Origin: a virus
Direction: 5' to 3' (one strand)
IMG/VR virus record: IMGVR_UViG_3300010157_000040
Span: 1-64,000 of that record
DNA: 64,000 bases
Of this stretch, positions 11,352 to 19,254 are shown piece by piece (position 1 is the stretch's first letter; the number at the start of each line of letters is the position of its first letter). The notes below the pieces were generated by a model that worked only from the letters and a program-made list of their open reading frames with translations, did no database searches and was not told the origin of the DNA. The translations under genes and the position numbers were made by a program.

Positions 11352-11918
11352 ATGAAAAAGTTTATATTACTATTAATGTTATCAGTATCTAGTTTAGCAT
11401 ATACTCAGAATCATGCTCTTTATATTTACAAAGGTAAGTTTGCATTTTGTGGTGCATCTGCTGCAGTCCCTACCGGTAAACTAATTACTGTTCAAGGTAG
11501 AACATTTTTAGAAGGATGTTCAGTATGTCCTGTATTAGATGGTCCGTCTATTGGTAATTCTTATTTAGTTCCGGATCCTTCTGTATCTCCAGATGGAACA
11601 GATAGTACAGTATGGTCATTCTTTTGGTATTCAGATTCTGTACCTCAAGCACCAACATGGGAAGTTCTTCCTACAGTAAATAGATCCTTTGTAGTATCTG
11701 ATACCTTAGGTGGAGGAATGAGTAACATGTTCTGTATGCCATGTAAATATTTTAAAGAAGTTAACGGAATTACATTAGTTAAATGTTATGGTCCTCTTAA
11801 TGAAGCTGCGGTACCTTTAAAGAAAGCAATGAGAGTTCATAAAGGACAAACTTCAATTACACAAGCACCTGTTGGAGCACCATATCCAGTAGGAACTATC
11901 ATACCTGTAAAGAATTAG
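11352..11918 (+). CDS. Secreted cysteine-containing protein with signal peptide
   Basis: 188 residues from the ATG at 11352; an upstream in-frame extension to 11319 overlaps the previous gene and was discarded. The N-terminus MKKFILLLMLSVSSLAYTQ is a clear signal peptide with likely cleavage after the SSLAYTQ region. The mature part has cysteine pairs (FCGAS, CSVCP, MFCMPC, KCYG) and looks beta-rich. A phage-made exported protein could modify the host envelope or block superinfection. No family recognised. Confidence 0.55.
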   Translation: MKKFILLLMLSVSSLAYTQNHALYIYKGKFAFCGASAAVPTGKLITVQGRTFLEGCSVCPVLDGPSIGNSYLVPDPSVSPDGTDSTVWSFFWYSDSVPQAPTWEVLPTVNRSFVVSDTLGGGMSNMFCMPCKYFKEVNGITLVKCYGPLNEAAVPLKKAMRVHKGQTSITQAPVGAPYPVGTIIPVKN

Positions 11919-11920
11919 TC

Positions 11921-12193
11921 ATGGCAAAGACAGCAGCATGGCAAAGAAAAGAAGGTAAAAATCCTGCAGGAGGATTGAATGCAAAAGGTGTAGCAAGTTA
12001 TAGAGCAGCTAACCCTGGTAGTAAACTTAAGATGGCAGTTACTACTAAACCATCTAAACTTAAACCAGGTAGTAAAGATGCTAATAGAAGAAAAAGTTTT
12101 TGTGCAAGAATGTCTGGTATGCCGGGTCCTGCAAAAAAACCAAATGGTGAACCAACAAGAAAGACTCTTGCATTAAGAAAATGGAACTGCTAA
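11921..12193 (+). CDS. DUF6321-type small basic protein
   Basis: 90 residues. The motif series AWQRKEGKNPAGGLNAKG, RRKSFCARMSGMPGP and PTRKTLALRKWNC is the pattern that I associate with the DUF6321 family, common in phages of many hosts and of unknown function. It is basic and could bind nucleic acid. It overlaps the AlkB-like gene by 13 bases, which suggests translational coupling. Confidence 0.65.
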   Translation: MAKTAAWQRKEGKNPAGGLNAKGVASYRAANPGSKLKMAVTTKPSKLKPGSKDANRRKSFCARMSGMPGPAKKPNGEPTRKTLALRKWNC

Positions 12194-12672
12194 CTATAAA
12201 ACCAGAACTTAATATACTATCTATAGAAGAAGAAAAAGATTTATTAGATAAGTTATTAAATGAACAAGGTATAAGATCAACTGATAGAACTTTAATAAGA
12301 TATGGTAATTCAGTTTATGGTCATGATAAACTAGATCCTATACCACAATATTTATTAGACTTATCCAATAAGTTAATTGATAAAAAAATACTAGATAGTA
12401 TTCCAGAAGATATAACTGTAAATACTTATTATCCAGGAGACAAAATAATTCCCCACATAGATAAGATAGATGCAGGACCTGTGATAACTATATTAAGTTT
12501 GTTATCTGAAGCAAAACTTATTTTAACATATGGTTCTAAAAAACAAATTATATTATTACCTTCCAGATCTATTATACAACTTAAAGGAGTATATAGAACA
12601 CATTGGAAACATAGTATAGAAAAATTAAAACAGAAAAGAATATCAATAGTATTTAGACAAACCGGTAAATAA
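12181..12672 (+). CDS. AlkB-like 2-oxoglutarate/Fe(II) dioxygenase
   Basis: 163 residues. The core reads NTYYPGDKIIPHIDK (the HxD iron-binding pair), GPVITILSLLSEAKLIL, then LPSRSIIQLKGVYRTHWKHSI (the distal histidine) and KRISIVFR (the R-x-S-x-x-FR 2-oxoglutarate-binding end). This is the signature order of the AlkB family, which reverses alkylation of nucleic acid bases or hydroxylates modified tRNA bases. It is short but complete for a minimal phage AlkB. It may repair phage nucleic acid or act on tRNA; the sequence does not tell which. Confidence 0.8.
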   Translation: MELLTIKPELNILSIEEEKDLLDKLLNEQGIRSTDRTLIRYGNSVYGHDKLDPIPQYLLDLSNKLIDKKILDSIPEDITVNTYYPGDKIIPHIDKIDAGPVITILSLLSEAKLILTYGSKKQIILLPSRSIIQLKGVYRTHWKHSIEKLKQKRISIVFRQTGK

Positions 12673-12678
12673 AAAGTT

Positions 12679-12819
12679 ATGGCAAAGATTAAGGATAGTG
12701 GAATGAACACTAAAGTAAAAAAAAGTATCTCTAGACCAGGAATACATGCTAAGAGTGGAACCTCTCAGTTGAAGTCTTCAAAAAAATATAAAAAATTATA
12801 TAGAGGTCAAGGAAAATAA
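12679..12819 (+). CDS. Small basic phage protein (46 aa)
   Basis: A 46-codon ORF below common size cutoffs. It reads MAKIKDSGMNTKVKK, then SRPGIHAKSGTSQLKSS and ends KKYKKLYRGQGK. Proteins ending in a KKxYRGQGK-like tail recur in phage genomes as unnamed small proteins. It is in line with its neighbours, 6 bases after the AlkB-like stop. Possibly RNA- or DNA-binding. Confidence 0.55.
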   Translation: MAKIKDSGMNTKVKKSISRPGIHAKSGTSQLKSSKKYKKLYRGQGK

Positions 12820-12850
12820 TTATATATTTGTACAAACCAAGTAAATAGTT

Positions 12851-13108
12851 ATGGAAGAAAATGTTATAATTAAAGAAACTAAGGTCTACAAGTTTGGAGA
12901 AATCTTAGTAGGTTTAGATTCTGAAGATATTGAAGAATCAGTAGAAGTAGAAGTAAGAAGAAAATTTGCAGAAATTGCAGAACTAGTATTAACTAACTAT
13001 ACTACAGAAGATAGATCTCCAGTAAAGAGTTTAGTATTTGATCATACTATAGGAGAAATCCTTAATGCTCAAATGTGTGTAAGTAAATTATTAAAAACCA
13101 AAATATGA
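12851..13108 (+). CDS. Small acidic hypothetical protein
   Basis: 85 residues, acidic, with a helical middle (VEVEVRRKFAEIAELVLTN). No family recognised. It overlaps the GroES-like gene by 4 bases (ATGA), so the two are translated together and the products may interact. Confidence 0.5.
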   Translation: MEENVIIKETKVYKFGEILVGLDSEDIEESVEVEVRRKFAEIAELVLTNYTTEDRSPVKSLVFDHTIGEILNAQMCVSKLLKTKI

Positions 13109-13392
13109 AACCGTTTAAAACCCTAAGAGGAAGAAGGATACTTATTGAAGTACCTGTTAAGAAAGAATCAAGTATTACATTATCTGCTAAAGATGAAGAT
13201 GCAATGATGTATGAAGCAATGAAGCAATGGAATAGACTTACTATATTTGCTATTGGTGATAAAGTAGAAGATGTTGTTGTTGGAGATGTAGTATATATTG
13301 CAGTTAGTCAGTTAGAACATGCAGAAAAAGTTGACATTGACGGAAGTGTAAAACTGATGTTGAATGAAATGGACATTGCAATAATCTGGTAA
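13105..13392 (+). CDS. GroES-like co-chaperonin
   Basis: 95 residues, the size of GroES. It has the expected layout: LRGRRILIEVPVKKES at the start (first beta strand), an acidic region where the mobile loop should be (SAKDEDAMMYEAM), then LTIFAIGDKVEDVVVGDVVYI (the 'vlavG..V..v..GD.V' core) and a final strand ending IAIIW. Phage co-chaperonins such as T4 gp31 replace GroES when the capsid protein is folded. The mobile loop is not of the standard GroES sequence, so this remains a probable assignment. Confidence 0.5.
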   Translation: MKPFKTLRGRRILIEVPVKKESSITLSAKDEDAMMYEAMKQWNRLTIFAIGDKVEDVVVGDVVYIAVSQLEHAEKVDIDGSVKLMLNEMDIAIIW

Positions 13393-13395
13393 GCC

Positions 13396-13743
13396 ATGGT
13401 AAATATATCTCATGATGATCATCCTACTTATAGTTCTACTATTACAAAAGTGTGGACTCGTGATCAACAAAATACAAATATTAAAGGATCCCTTTGTGAA
13501 GAATTAAATAAAAGAGTTGTAGATTTATCTGATCCAACAAGACCTCAGTACTATGGTGGTAAAGATAATATCTATGAAGTATTTAATGTACTGGAAGAGT
13601 GGGAATTAGATAAAGATTTTTATTTAGGTAATGTAATTAAATACGTAGTAAGAGCTGGTAAAAAAAGTTCTGATATTGACAGTGTTAAACAAGACTTAGA
13701 AAAAGCTTTAGTATATTTACAAAAAAGAATTGATTCATTATGA
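13396..13743 (+). CDS. DUF3310 protein (T7 gp1.7-like)
   Basis: 115 residues. The C-terminal 60 residues read NIYEVFNVLEEWELDKDF, then YLGNVIKYVVRAGKK and DLEKALVYLQKRI, the hallmark of the DUF3310 family that includes T7 gp1.7, a nucleotide kinase-like protein. Such proteins are found in many phage replication regions and may act on dNTPs or dTMP. The N-terminal 50 residues are variable. It overlaps the next gene by 4 bases. Confidence 0.75.
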   Translation: MVNISHDDHPTYSSTITKVWTRDQQNTNIKGSLCEELNKRVVDLSDPTRPQYYGGKDNIYEVFNVLEEWELDKDFYLGNVIKYVVRAGKKSSDIDSVKQDLEKALVYLQKRIDSL

Positions 13744-13931
13744 AAATTATAGCCGTAACAATAGTATTAGTATTTATAATTATTTTGTGGTTATTATCAC
13801 ATATAATGTATAAACCTATTTTTGATAAAGTAACACAAAATTTTATTATAGATAAAACAGGAATAGAACTAGCCAACATCTGTATAATGATAATGTTATT
13901 ACTTACCTTTCTATTAGGTGCATGGATTTGA
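13740..13931 (+). CDS. Small two-helix membrane protein
   Basis: 63 residues with two membrane segments (about 4-22 and 43-61) and a short polar loop. It overlaps the DUF3310 gene by 4 bases and is the last gene before a terminator. Function unknown. Confidence 0.5.
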   Translation: MKIIAVTIVLVFIIILWLLSHIMYKPIFDKVTQNFIIDKTGIELANICIMIMLLLTFLLGAWI

Positions 13932-13985
13932 TCTATAGTAGTGTCTTAATTCTCTCCAAGTTTTTCTACACTTTAGATTAAACAG

Positions 13986-14013
13986 ATCCCTAGTTGACGC
14001 TAGGGATTTTTTT
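13986..14013 (+). terminator. Intrinsic terminator
   Basis: ATCCCTAG-TTGACG-CTAGGGAT followed by TTTTTT. An 8-bp stem that closes the 10142-13931 operon. Confidence 0.9.
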
Positions 14014-14022
14014 ATGTCAATA

Positions 14023-14037
14023 ATTTTTAGTATATTA
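14023..14037 (+). promoter_or_regulatory. Rightward promoter box close to the start codon
   Basis: ATTTTTAGTATATTA ends 4 bases before the ATG at 14042. If TATATTA is the -10-like box, transcription would start at or next to the start codon, giving a leaderless message. No TTGTTA element is visible upstream; that position is occupied by the terminator T-tract. Confidence 0.45.
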
Positions 14038-14041
14038 TTCT

Positions 14042-14341
14042 ATGGCAGGTGAAGTTATAAAACAAGGAGAAGTATCAGTAGGAGGAACTATTTTATTCAC
14101 AGGTGGAAAAAATGGATCTAAGATAGTAGTTATGAGATTTTTTAATCCAGCCGCATATGTCCTACAATTATTTAGTTACCAAAACTCTTCTACCAGTACA
14201 ATACAGATGTTTGACTTTACTTTAGATGCAGGAGATGTAGTAACTGATTATTTTACATATTCATTAAATGATGGAGATTACATTGAAGTATTTACTGATG
14301 TTGTTGGTACAGAATATTATGTACGTTGTTTTGATAATTAA
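14042..14341 (+). CDS. Small beta-rich virion-type protein
   Basis: 99 residues, beta-rich (VGGTILFTGGKNGSKIVVMRFF, LDAGDVVTDYFTYSLNDGDYIEV). This layout is common in small fibre-associated or baseplate-associated phage proteins. It precedes the 512-aa fibre gene by 3 bases. No family recognised. Confidence 0.5.
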   Translation: MAGEVIKQGEVSVGGTILFTGGKNGSKIVVMRFFNPAAYVLQLFSYQNSSTSTIQMFDFTLDAGDVVTDYFTYSLNDGDYIEVFTDVVGTEYYVRCFDN

Positions 14342-14344
14342 CAT

Positions 14345-15883
14345 ATGCAAGTAGTAGATAAAGATGGTAATATATTTGGTGCAGGAATTGAAATAACTGG
14401 TCCAGATGGTAAACCTAAAACTTCAAATGGAGGAGGTATACCTAGTGGACCTGCAGGTGGAGATCTTTCTGGTATATATCCTAATCCTTCAGTAGTATGG
14501 AATAATGGTACAAGTACTTATAACTCATTATATTATCCACTATCTAGTAATCCAGCAGCTTATATTACAAGTGCAGCTTTGTTACCTTATTTAACATCTG
14601 CAATAGCAGCAAGTACATATTATCCAATACCTACTGGTACTATATCACAATATATTAGAGGTAATGGTACACTTGCTACCTTTCCTAGTATACCTACGGT
14701 AACTCCTGCTGCATTAACTAAGGTTGATGATACCAATGTAACCCTAACCTTAGGAGGTAGTCCTTCCACATCTTTATTACAAGCAACTAGTTTAACATTA
14801 GGATGGACAGGAACATTAGCTGATTCAAGAATAGCAAGTGCTACAACATGGAATGCAAAGCAGGCTGCTATAACTACTGGAACAATCTCTCAATACTTTA
14901 GAGGTGATTTATCATTAGCAACATTTCCAACTATACCAACTGTTGGTACTTGGGGTGCTTTAAATTATCCAACTTGGAGCGCAGGAACACCATTTGTAAA
15001 AATGACTGCTTCCGGAACATTTAGTCTTGATACTAATACATACCAGCCAACTCTAGTGTCAGGCACAAACATTAAAACAATTAACTCTACTTCTTTGTTA
15101 GGTAGTGGTGATATTATACTTGGTACTGGAACGGTTACATCAGTTAGTGGAACAACTCCAATTTCTGTATCTGGAGGTCCAGCTCCTGTTGTTTCAATTC
15201 AAGTAGCTAGCGGTTCTCAAAATGGTTATTTAGCTAATTCTGATTGGACTAGTTTTAATAATAAGCAATCACAATTAGTAAGTGGAACAAATATTAAAAC
15301 AGTAAATTCGAATACTTTATTAGGTAGTGGAGATGTAGCTGTACAAGCTACACTAGTATCAGGAACAAATATTAAAACAGTAAATGGAACTTCAATTTTA
15401 GGTAGTGGTAATATTGTTGCAGGTGGTGCTAAGGTAAGTCAAGCTCCTACTACTTCATTTAATCAATATGTTGCAGCTGCTGGAGTAGGAAATACAATAT
15501 TATTTAGTGCTAATGTTCTTTCATCTTTAGGACAAATAATAGATGTAGATTTTTTAGCAAGAAATAATTCTGGACTTTCAACTGTATTAAGAATTTATAT
15601 TAATAGTAGTGCATCAACTTCTGGAGCAACTCAAATTGGAAATTTTACAATTACTGGATTGGCTGATACTATGGTTAGATATCAACACAGATTTTCATTA
15701 ACTAATGATGGATCGGGTAACTGGTGTTTAATTGGAGCGGATAGTTTTGCATTATCTACAGATTTGGTTGCAACTGGTTCATTTAATTTTTCAGTAGTTG
15801 GTGTTGGTGCTGCTACTAAAAGTTATATAATAGTAACATTAAACCAAGGTGGTTCTTTAATTGCAGCAACAATTAATTATTAA
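14345..15883 (+). CDS. Tail fibre-like protein with repeated SGTNIKT modules
   Basis: 512 residues. The N-terminus has a collagen-like GGIPSGPAGGDLSGIYPNPSV segment. The centre has TGTISQYIRGNGTLATFP and TGTISQYFRGDLSLATFP repeats and four copies of LVSGTNIKTINS/LLGSGDI at about 235-355, a repeat seen in many phage tail fibres. The C-terminal 130 residues form a distinct domain (IDVDFLARNNSGLSTVLRIY) that probably trimerises or binds the receptor. It opens a cluster of fibre-type genes. Confidence 0.75.
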   Translation: MQVVDKDGNIFGAGIEITGPDGKPKTSNGGGIPSGPAGGDLSGIYPNPSVVWNNGTSTYNSLYYPLSSNPAAYITSAALLPYLTSAIAASTYYPIPTGTISQYIRGNGTLATFPSIPTVTPAALTKVDDTNVTLTLGGSPSTSLLQATSLTLGWTGTLADSRIASATTWNAKQAAITTGTISQYFRGDLSLATFPTIPTVGTWGALNYPTWSAGTPFVKMTASGTFSLDTNTYQPTLVSGTNIKTINSTSLLGSGDIILGTGTVTSVSGTTPISVSGGPAPVVSIQVASGSQNGYLANSDWTSFNNKQSQLVSGTNIKTVNSNTLLGSGDVAVQATLVSGTNIKTVNGTSILGSGNIVAGGAKVSQAPTTSFNQYVAAAGVGNTILFSANVLSSLGQIIDVDFLARNNSGLSTVLRIYINSSASTSGATQIGNFTITGLADTMVRYQHRFSLTNDGSGNWCLIGADSFALSTDLVATGSFNFSVVGVGAATKSYIIVTLNQGGSLIAATINY

Positions 15884-15894
15884 AACTTTATAAG

Positions 15895-16104
15895 ATGAAT
15901 ATAACTAAAATAGAAAATGGTTTTACAATAGATGAACAAAATTTTCAATATTTATTTAAAGGTTTAGAATATGAAATATTATCAGATAATCAATGTCACA
16001 TTAACACAAATTTAGGAAATATATTTTTTGATACTTCAGTAAGTATTAATAATAAGTTTTTTAATAACATTAATGAATGGATTATTGATTTATATAATGT
16101 TTAA
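15895..16104 (+). CDS. Small hypothetical protein
   Basis: 69 residues, Asn-rich and beta-rich, no family recognised. It lies directly after the fibre gene and before a promoter, so it ends this operon. It could be a fibre chaperone by position only. Confidence 0.4.
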   Translation: MNITKIENGFTIDEQNFQYLFKGLEYEILSDNQCHINTNLGNIFFDTSVSINNKFFNNINEWIIDLYNV

Positions 16105-16110
16105 TTAATT

Positions 16111-16139
16111 TTGTTATCTAAACTATTTTTTGTATATTA
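16111..16139 (+). promoter_or_regulatory. Rightward promoter TTGTTA-N16-TATATTA
   Basis: TTGTTA at 16111-16116, a 16-base spacer with a T-run, then TATATTA at 16133-16139. It matches the layouts at 39217, 43649 and 46521. Confidence 0.6.
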
Positions 16140-16162
16140 TAATATATCATAACAATATAATT

Positions 16163-16570
16163 ATGAAAGAATATAGGAGTCCACTAATTTTTATGTGGCA
16201 AAACATGAGTCAAAGAGTTTATGCATTTATAAGAAACTCTAGAAAAGCAGTTACTTTATCTAATCCAGTATCTAATGGTGATACTATTGATTTGTTTTTA
16301 TCTGCACCTGAAACTATTGTACAATTTAGTTCTGATATAACAGTAGACTTTAATCTTAATGTTATACCAGTAAAGTGTGTACTTGGAGATAAGTTATATC
16401 TTATTATAAGTAGTGCTACAAGTTCAAATACTATTACATCAACTGGAAATTTAATGTTTAATGACTGTGGACCAGATACTCCACCATCAGATCATGATAT
16501 TGATGCTGGAATAACTATAATTCCTTTTTTGTTTAATGGAACTGATTTTATAGGATTAGATTATTGTTAA
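16163..16570 (+). CDS. Hypothetical virion-region protein
   Basis: 135 residues from the ATG at 16163; an in-frame TTG at 16130 lies inside the promoter and was rejected. The protein is beta-rich (NGDTIDLFLSAPETIVQFSSDITVDFNLNVIP). It is in the fibre cluster and may be a virion component. No family recognised. Confidence 0.5.
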   Translation: MKEYRSPLIFMWQNMSQRVYAFIRNSRKAVTLSNPVSNGDTIDLFLSAPETIVQFSSDITVDFNLNVIPVKCVLGDKLYLIISSATSSNTITSTGNLMFNDCGPDTPPSDHDIDAGITIIPFLFNGTDFIGLDYC

Positions 16571-16587
16571 TATAAATAATAAAAAAA

Positions 16588-16938
16588 ATGTTAAATAACT
16601 TATCAAACTTTTTTAATATCATCACCGGTAAGATGATAAAAAAAATAGCTGAACCAACTGACTTATTACCTTTAGGTACAAGAGACAGTAGATATGGTGG
16701 CAATTATAAACCTACTGCTATATCTATAGCTGATTTTATTACACAACTTAATATACAACCTGATGTAGCAGTAGTAGGTCTTTCTATCTGGGCAAATGGT
16801 TTTAGAGTTGTAGGTTGTATAGATGAAGATATAGTATTACCAGATAATGCAACTTTACAATATACAAGTCCGCTAGCAATGTGTGCGGGAAAAACTTTAA
16901 CTATTCCATCAGGAACAACATTAACAATAGTACCTTAA
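16588..16938 (+). CDS. Hypothetical fibre-region protein
   Basis: 116 residues. LPLGTRDSRYGGNYKPTAISIADFITQL is a pattern seen at the start of some fibre-associated proteins. The C-terminus is a repetitive beta segment (PSGTTLTIVP). The gene lies just before the S74 fibre. Confidence 0.45.
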   Translation: MLNNLSNFFNIITGKMIKKIAEPTDLLPLGTRDSRYGGNYKPTAISIADFITQLNIQPDVAVVGLSIWANGFRVVGCIDEDIVLPDNATLQYTSPLAMCAGKTLTIPSGTTLTIVP

Positions 16939-16964
16939 TTTAACTTAACTTAAAAAATAAAATC

Positions 16965-17957
16965 ATGCCGACACCAGCAACTTTAAACGTAGACATAATA
17001 GATTATTCATCTAATGTATATCAAAATGTAACAGTAGCAGGAGCACCTGTTAAATCAAGAGGATCAAATCAAATTAGAGTTGGATCACCACTTGTTCTTG
17101 CAACTAATACAGGAATATATGAAACTTCATTTGGTATTAATAACTTGCTTTCAGCAACAGGAAATAGTAACACTGCAATAGGATATCAAGTATTATTAAA
17201 TACTACATCAGGTCAAGCAAATACTGGATTAGGTGCATTTGCTTTACAATATAATACTACAGCTGCTAGTAATACTGCTATAGGTAGTAGTTCATTACAA
17301 CATACTAATACTGGTGGAAGTAATACTGCTGTAGGATCTAATTCTGGATATAACAATACAACTGGATATTCTAATGTATTTGTTGGAAATACTGCAGGAA
17401 ATGCAAACACTACAGGACATGTAAATGTATGTATTGGTGGTGGTGCAGGAGCACAAAATACTACAGGAAATAATAATGTTTTTGTAGGAGGTTCAGCTGG
17501 ATATTTAACAACTAGTGGTAATAATAATATTTTTTTAGGAGATACTTCAACTGGAGCTACAACTACTGCAAGTAATGCAATTACTTTAGGTAATTCTAGT
17601 AATACTGTTCTTAGATGTGCTGTAACATCTATTACTGCTCTTTCAGATTCAAGAGATAAAGAAGATGTTGCTGAATTAGCAGCAGGTTTAGAATTTGTTA
17701 AAGAACTTAACCCTGTATCTTTTGTTTGGAATGACAGAGAGGAAACTGGTAAGCATGGTGTAAAAGACTTTGGTTTTATTGCACAAGACTTGAAAGCTAC
17801 TCAAGAAAAACATGACATGGCTGAAACATTAGGTTTAGTATATGAAGAGAATCCAGAAAAACTTGAAGCAAGCTACGGAAAATTAATTCCTATCCTTGTT
17901 AAAGCTATTAAAGAATTGTCTTCTAAAGTAGAAGCATTAGAATCAAAAAAGAAATAA
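16965..17957 (+). CDS. Tail fibre/spike with S74 self-cleaving chaperone domain
   Basis: 330 residues. Residues about 55-210 are head-type repeats (NTAIGYQVL, NTGLGAFAL, NTAIGSSSL, NTAVGSNSG, NVFVGNTAG, NNVFVGGSAG, NNIFLGDTS) that form trimeric beta-rolls. From about 225 the sequence LSDSRDKEDV starts a peptidase S74 intramolecular chaperone; this is the usual site of the Ser of its Ser-Lys dyad. It ends in a coiled coil (ELSSKVEALESKKK). The chaperone folds the trimer and then cuts itself off. Confidence 0.85.
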   Translation: MPTPATLNVDIIDYSSNVYQNVTVAGAPVKSRGSNQIRVGSPLVLATNTGIYETSFGINNLLSATGNSNTAIGYQVLLNTTSGQANTGLGAFALQYNTTAASNTAIGSSSLQHTNTGGSNTAVGSNSGYNNTTGYSNVFVGNTAGNANTTGHVNVCIGGGAGAQNTTGNNNVFVGGSAGYLTTSGNNNIFLGDTSTGATTTASNAITLGNSSNTVLRCAVTSITALSDSRDKEDVAELAAGLEFVKELNPVSFVWNDREETGKHGVKDFGFIAQDLKATQEKHDMAETLGLVYEENPEKLEASYGKLIPILVKAIKELSSKVEALESKKK

Positions 17958-17979
17958 TAATAAATAAATATAAACAATC

Positions 17980-18654
17980 ATGGACATTTTAAACTGGATT
18001 TACGTAAAAACTCAGAATCTTATTAGGACAACTCCTAATAACTCTAAGACAGACTTAATTGTATTAGGTGCTGAAGTACCTTTTACAAAAAGAGGAGATG
18101 GTTATCAAACATATGCTATGCCATTATCAGATGCTGTAACATCAGTATGTGAAGAAAACAATCAATACAAAACAAGTATTTTTGAAACATATCCTTATGC
18201 AATTTTACCATCAATGCTTAAGACATGTACTTCAGTTAAACAAACTGGTAATGGTATGTTTCCATTAAATGAAAAACTTGATGGATACAAAATAGGTGGT
18301 GCAATTTCTCTAAACAATGTATTACCTAATGATTTGGTTTATTTAGGAACACTTGAAAATACTAATACTGAGTTGCCATGGAAATTAACAGGATCTGTTA
18401 CAGCATTTGATGATAATTTTAATAACAATCTTATTACAGCATTAGCAAATGGTGCATATGTAACTGATACACAAACAATGCTTACTGTTAGTTCTGAAAT
18501 GTATATACTCCATGATGCTTATTCAACAGGAATTGATTTTTATTTAGTATGGGGAGCTAGTACTTCAAATACTATTATAGCAGAAGTAACTTTTGAAATA
18601 GAATTTTTAAATGCAGATTTTGTTTCTGGTGCTCCTACATTTACAGTTTATTAA
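17980..18654 (+). CDS. Hypothetical virion-region protein
   Basis: 224 residues, mixed alpha/beta, no family recognised. It follows the S74 fibre and keeps the composition of its neighbours (Thr/Asn-rich, FEIEFLNADF at the end). Possibly a fibre or a receptor-binding component. Confidence 0.5.
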   Translation: MDILNWIYVKTQNLIRTTPNNSKTDLIVLGAEVPFTKRGDGYQTYAMPLSDAVTSVCEENNQYKTSIFETYPYAILPSMLKTCTSVKQTGNGMFPLNEKLDGYKIGGAISLNNVLPNDLVYLGTLENTNTELPWKLTGSVTAFDDNFNNNLITALANGAYVTDTQTMLTVSSEMYILHDAYSTGIDFYLVWGASTSNTIIAEVTFEIEFLNADFVSGAPTFTVY

Positions 18655-18674
18655 TTAATATAAAAATATATATC

Positions 18675-18884
18675 ATGAAAACAAATTCATACATACCAGA
18701 AAATTGGGGTAAAAAAGAAAACATATTAATATCAGCAGAAGATGGAGTAATAGAAGTTGGAGTAAAAAAACATAATCCTAATAGAGAAAGAATTGATAGA
18801 AAAATTATGTCAATAAAAAAGTTTTTATTAAAAGGAAAAGATAATGGTGGAGTTGTTCCTGCAGACCCTAAAAAAGCTATATAA
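18675..18884 (+). CDS. Small basic hypothetical protein
   Basis: 69 residues, Lys-rich (VGVKKHNPNRERIDRKIMSIKKFLLKGK). No family recognised. It sits between virion-type genes. Confidence 0.4.
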   Translation: MKTNSYIPENWGKKENILISAEDGVIEVGVKKHNPNRERIDRKIMSIKKFLLKGKDNGGVVPADPKKAI

Positions 18885-18905
18885 CTAATAAGTAAATAAA
18901 AAACT

Positions 18906-19253
18906 ATGTCAATAGGAAATACTAAGTCATACGGAAATAAAGGAAATAATTTCCCGTGGCAGTTACAAATGTTAAAAGGATTACAAGGTATTATTGATGC
19001 TTTAACAGCAGGAACTTGTTGTCCACCACAAAAAAGAAGTACTAATATTGTATCTGCTACAGGTGCTGGTGTAGTTCCTCCTAATACATATAGTTTTTCT
19101 ATAGCAAATGTAGGAAATGCAGCAGGAACAGTTGACGGAGTTTCAGTACCTGCAGGAGTAGTAGTTAATTTTAGTGCTGAACTAAATAACTTTTTAGAAG
19201 GCATTTCATATAATGCAACAGGAACTACATTTTTAATTACTTATTTATCTTAA
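18906..19253 (+). CDS. Small virion-region protein
   Basis: 115 residues with a CCPP pair at about 39-42 and a beta-rich second half (YSFSIANVGNAAGTVDGVSVPAGVVVNF). The stop overlaps the next gene's leader by a few bases (TAAGATG). It may form a unit with the cysteine-rich protein downstream. Confidence 0.5.
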   Translation: MSIGNTKSYGNKGNNFPWQLQMLKGLQGIIDALTAGTCCPPQKRSTNIVSATGAGVVPPNTYSFSIANVGNAAGTVDGVSVPAGVVVNFSAELNNFLEGISYNATGTTFLITYLS

Positions 19254-19254
19254 G

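Noticed and set aside
18641-19204. Minus-strand ORF of 187 codons
   Set aside because: It lies antisense to three well-ordered plus-strand genes and has the composition of a shadow.
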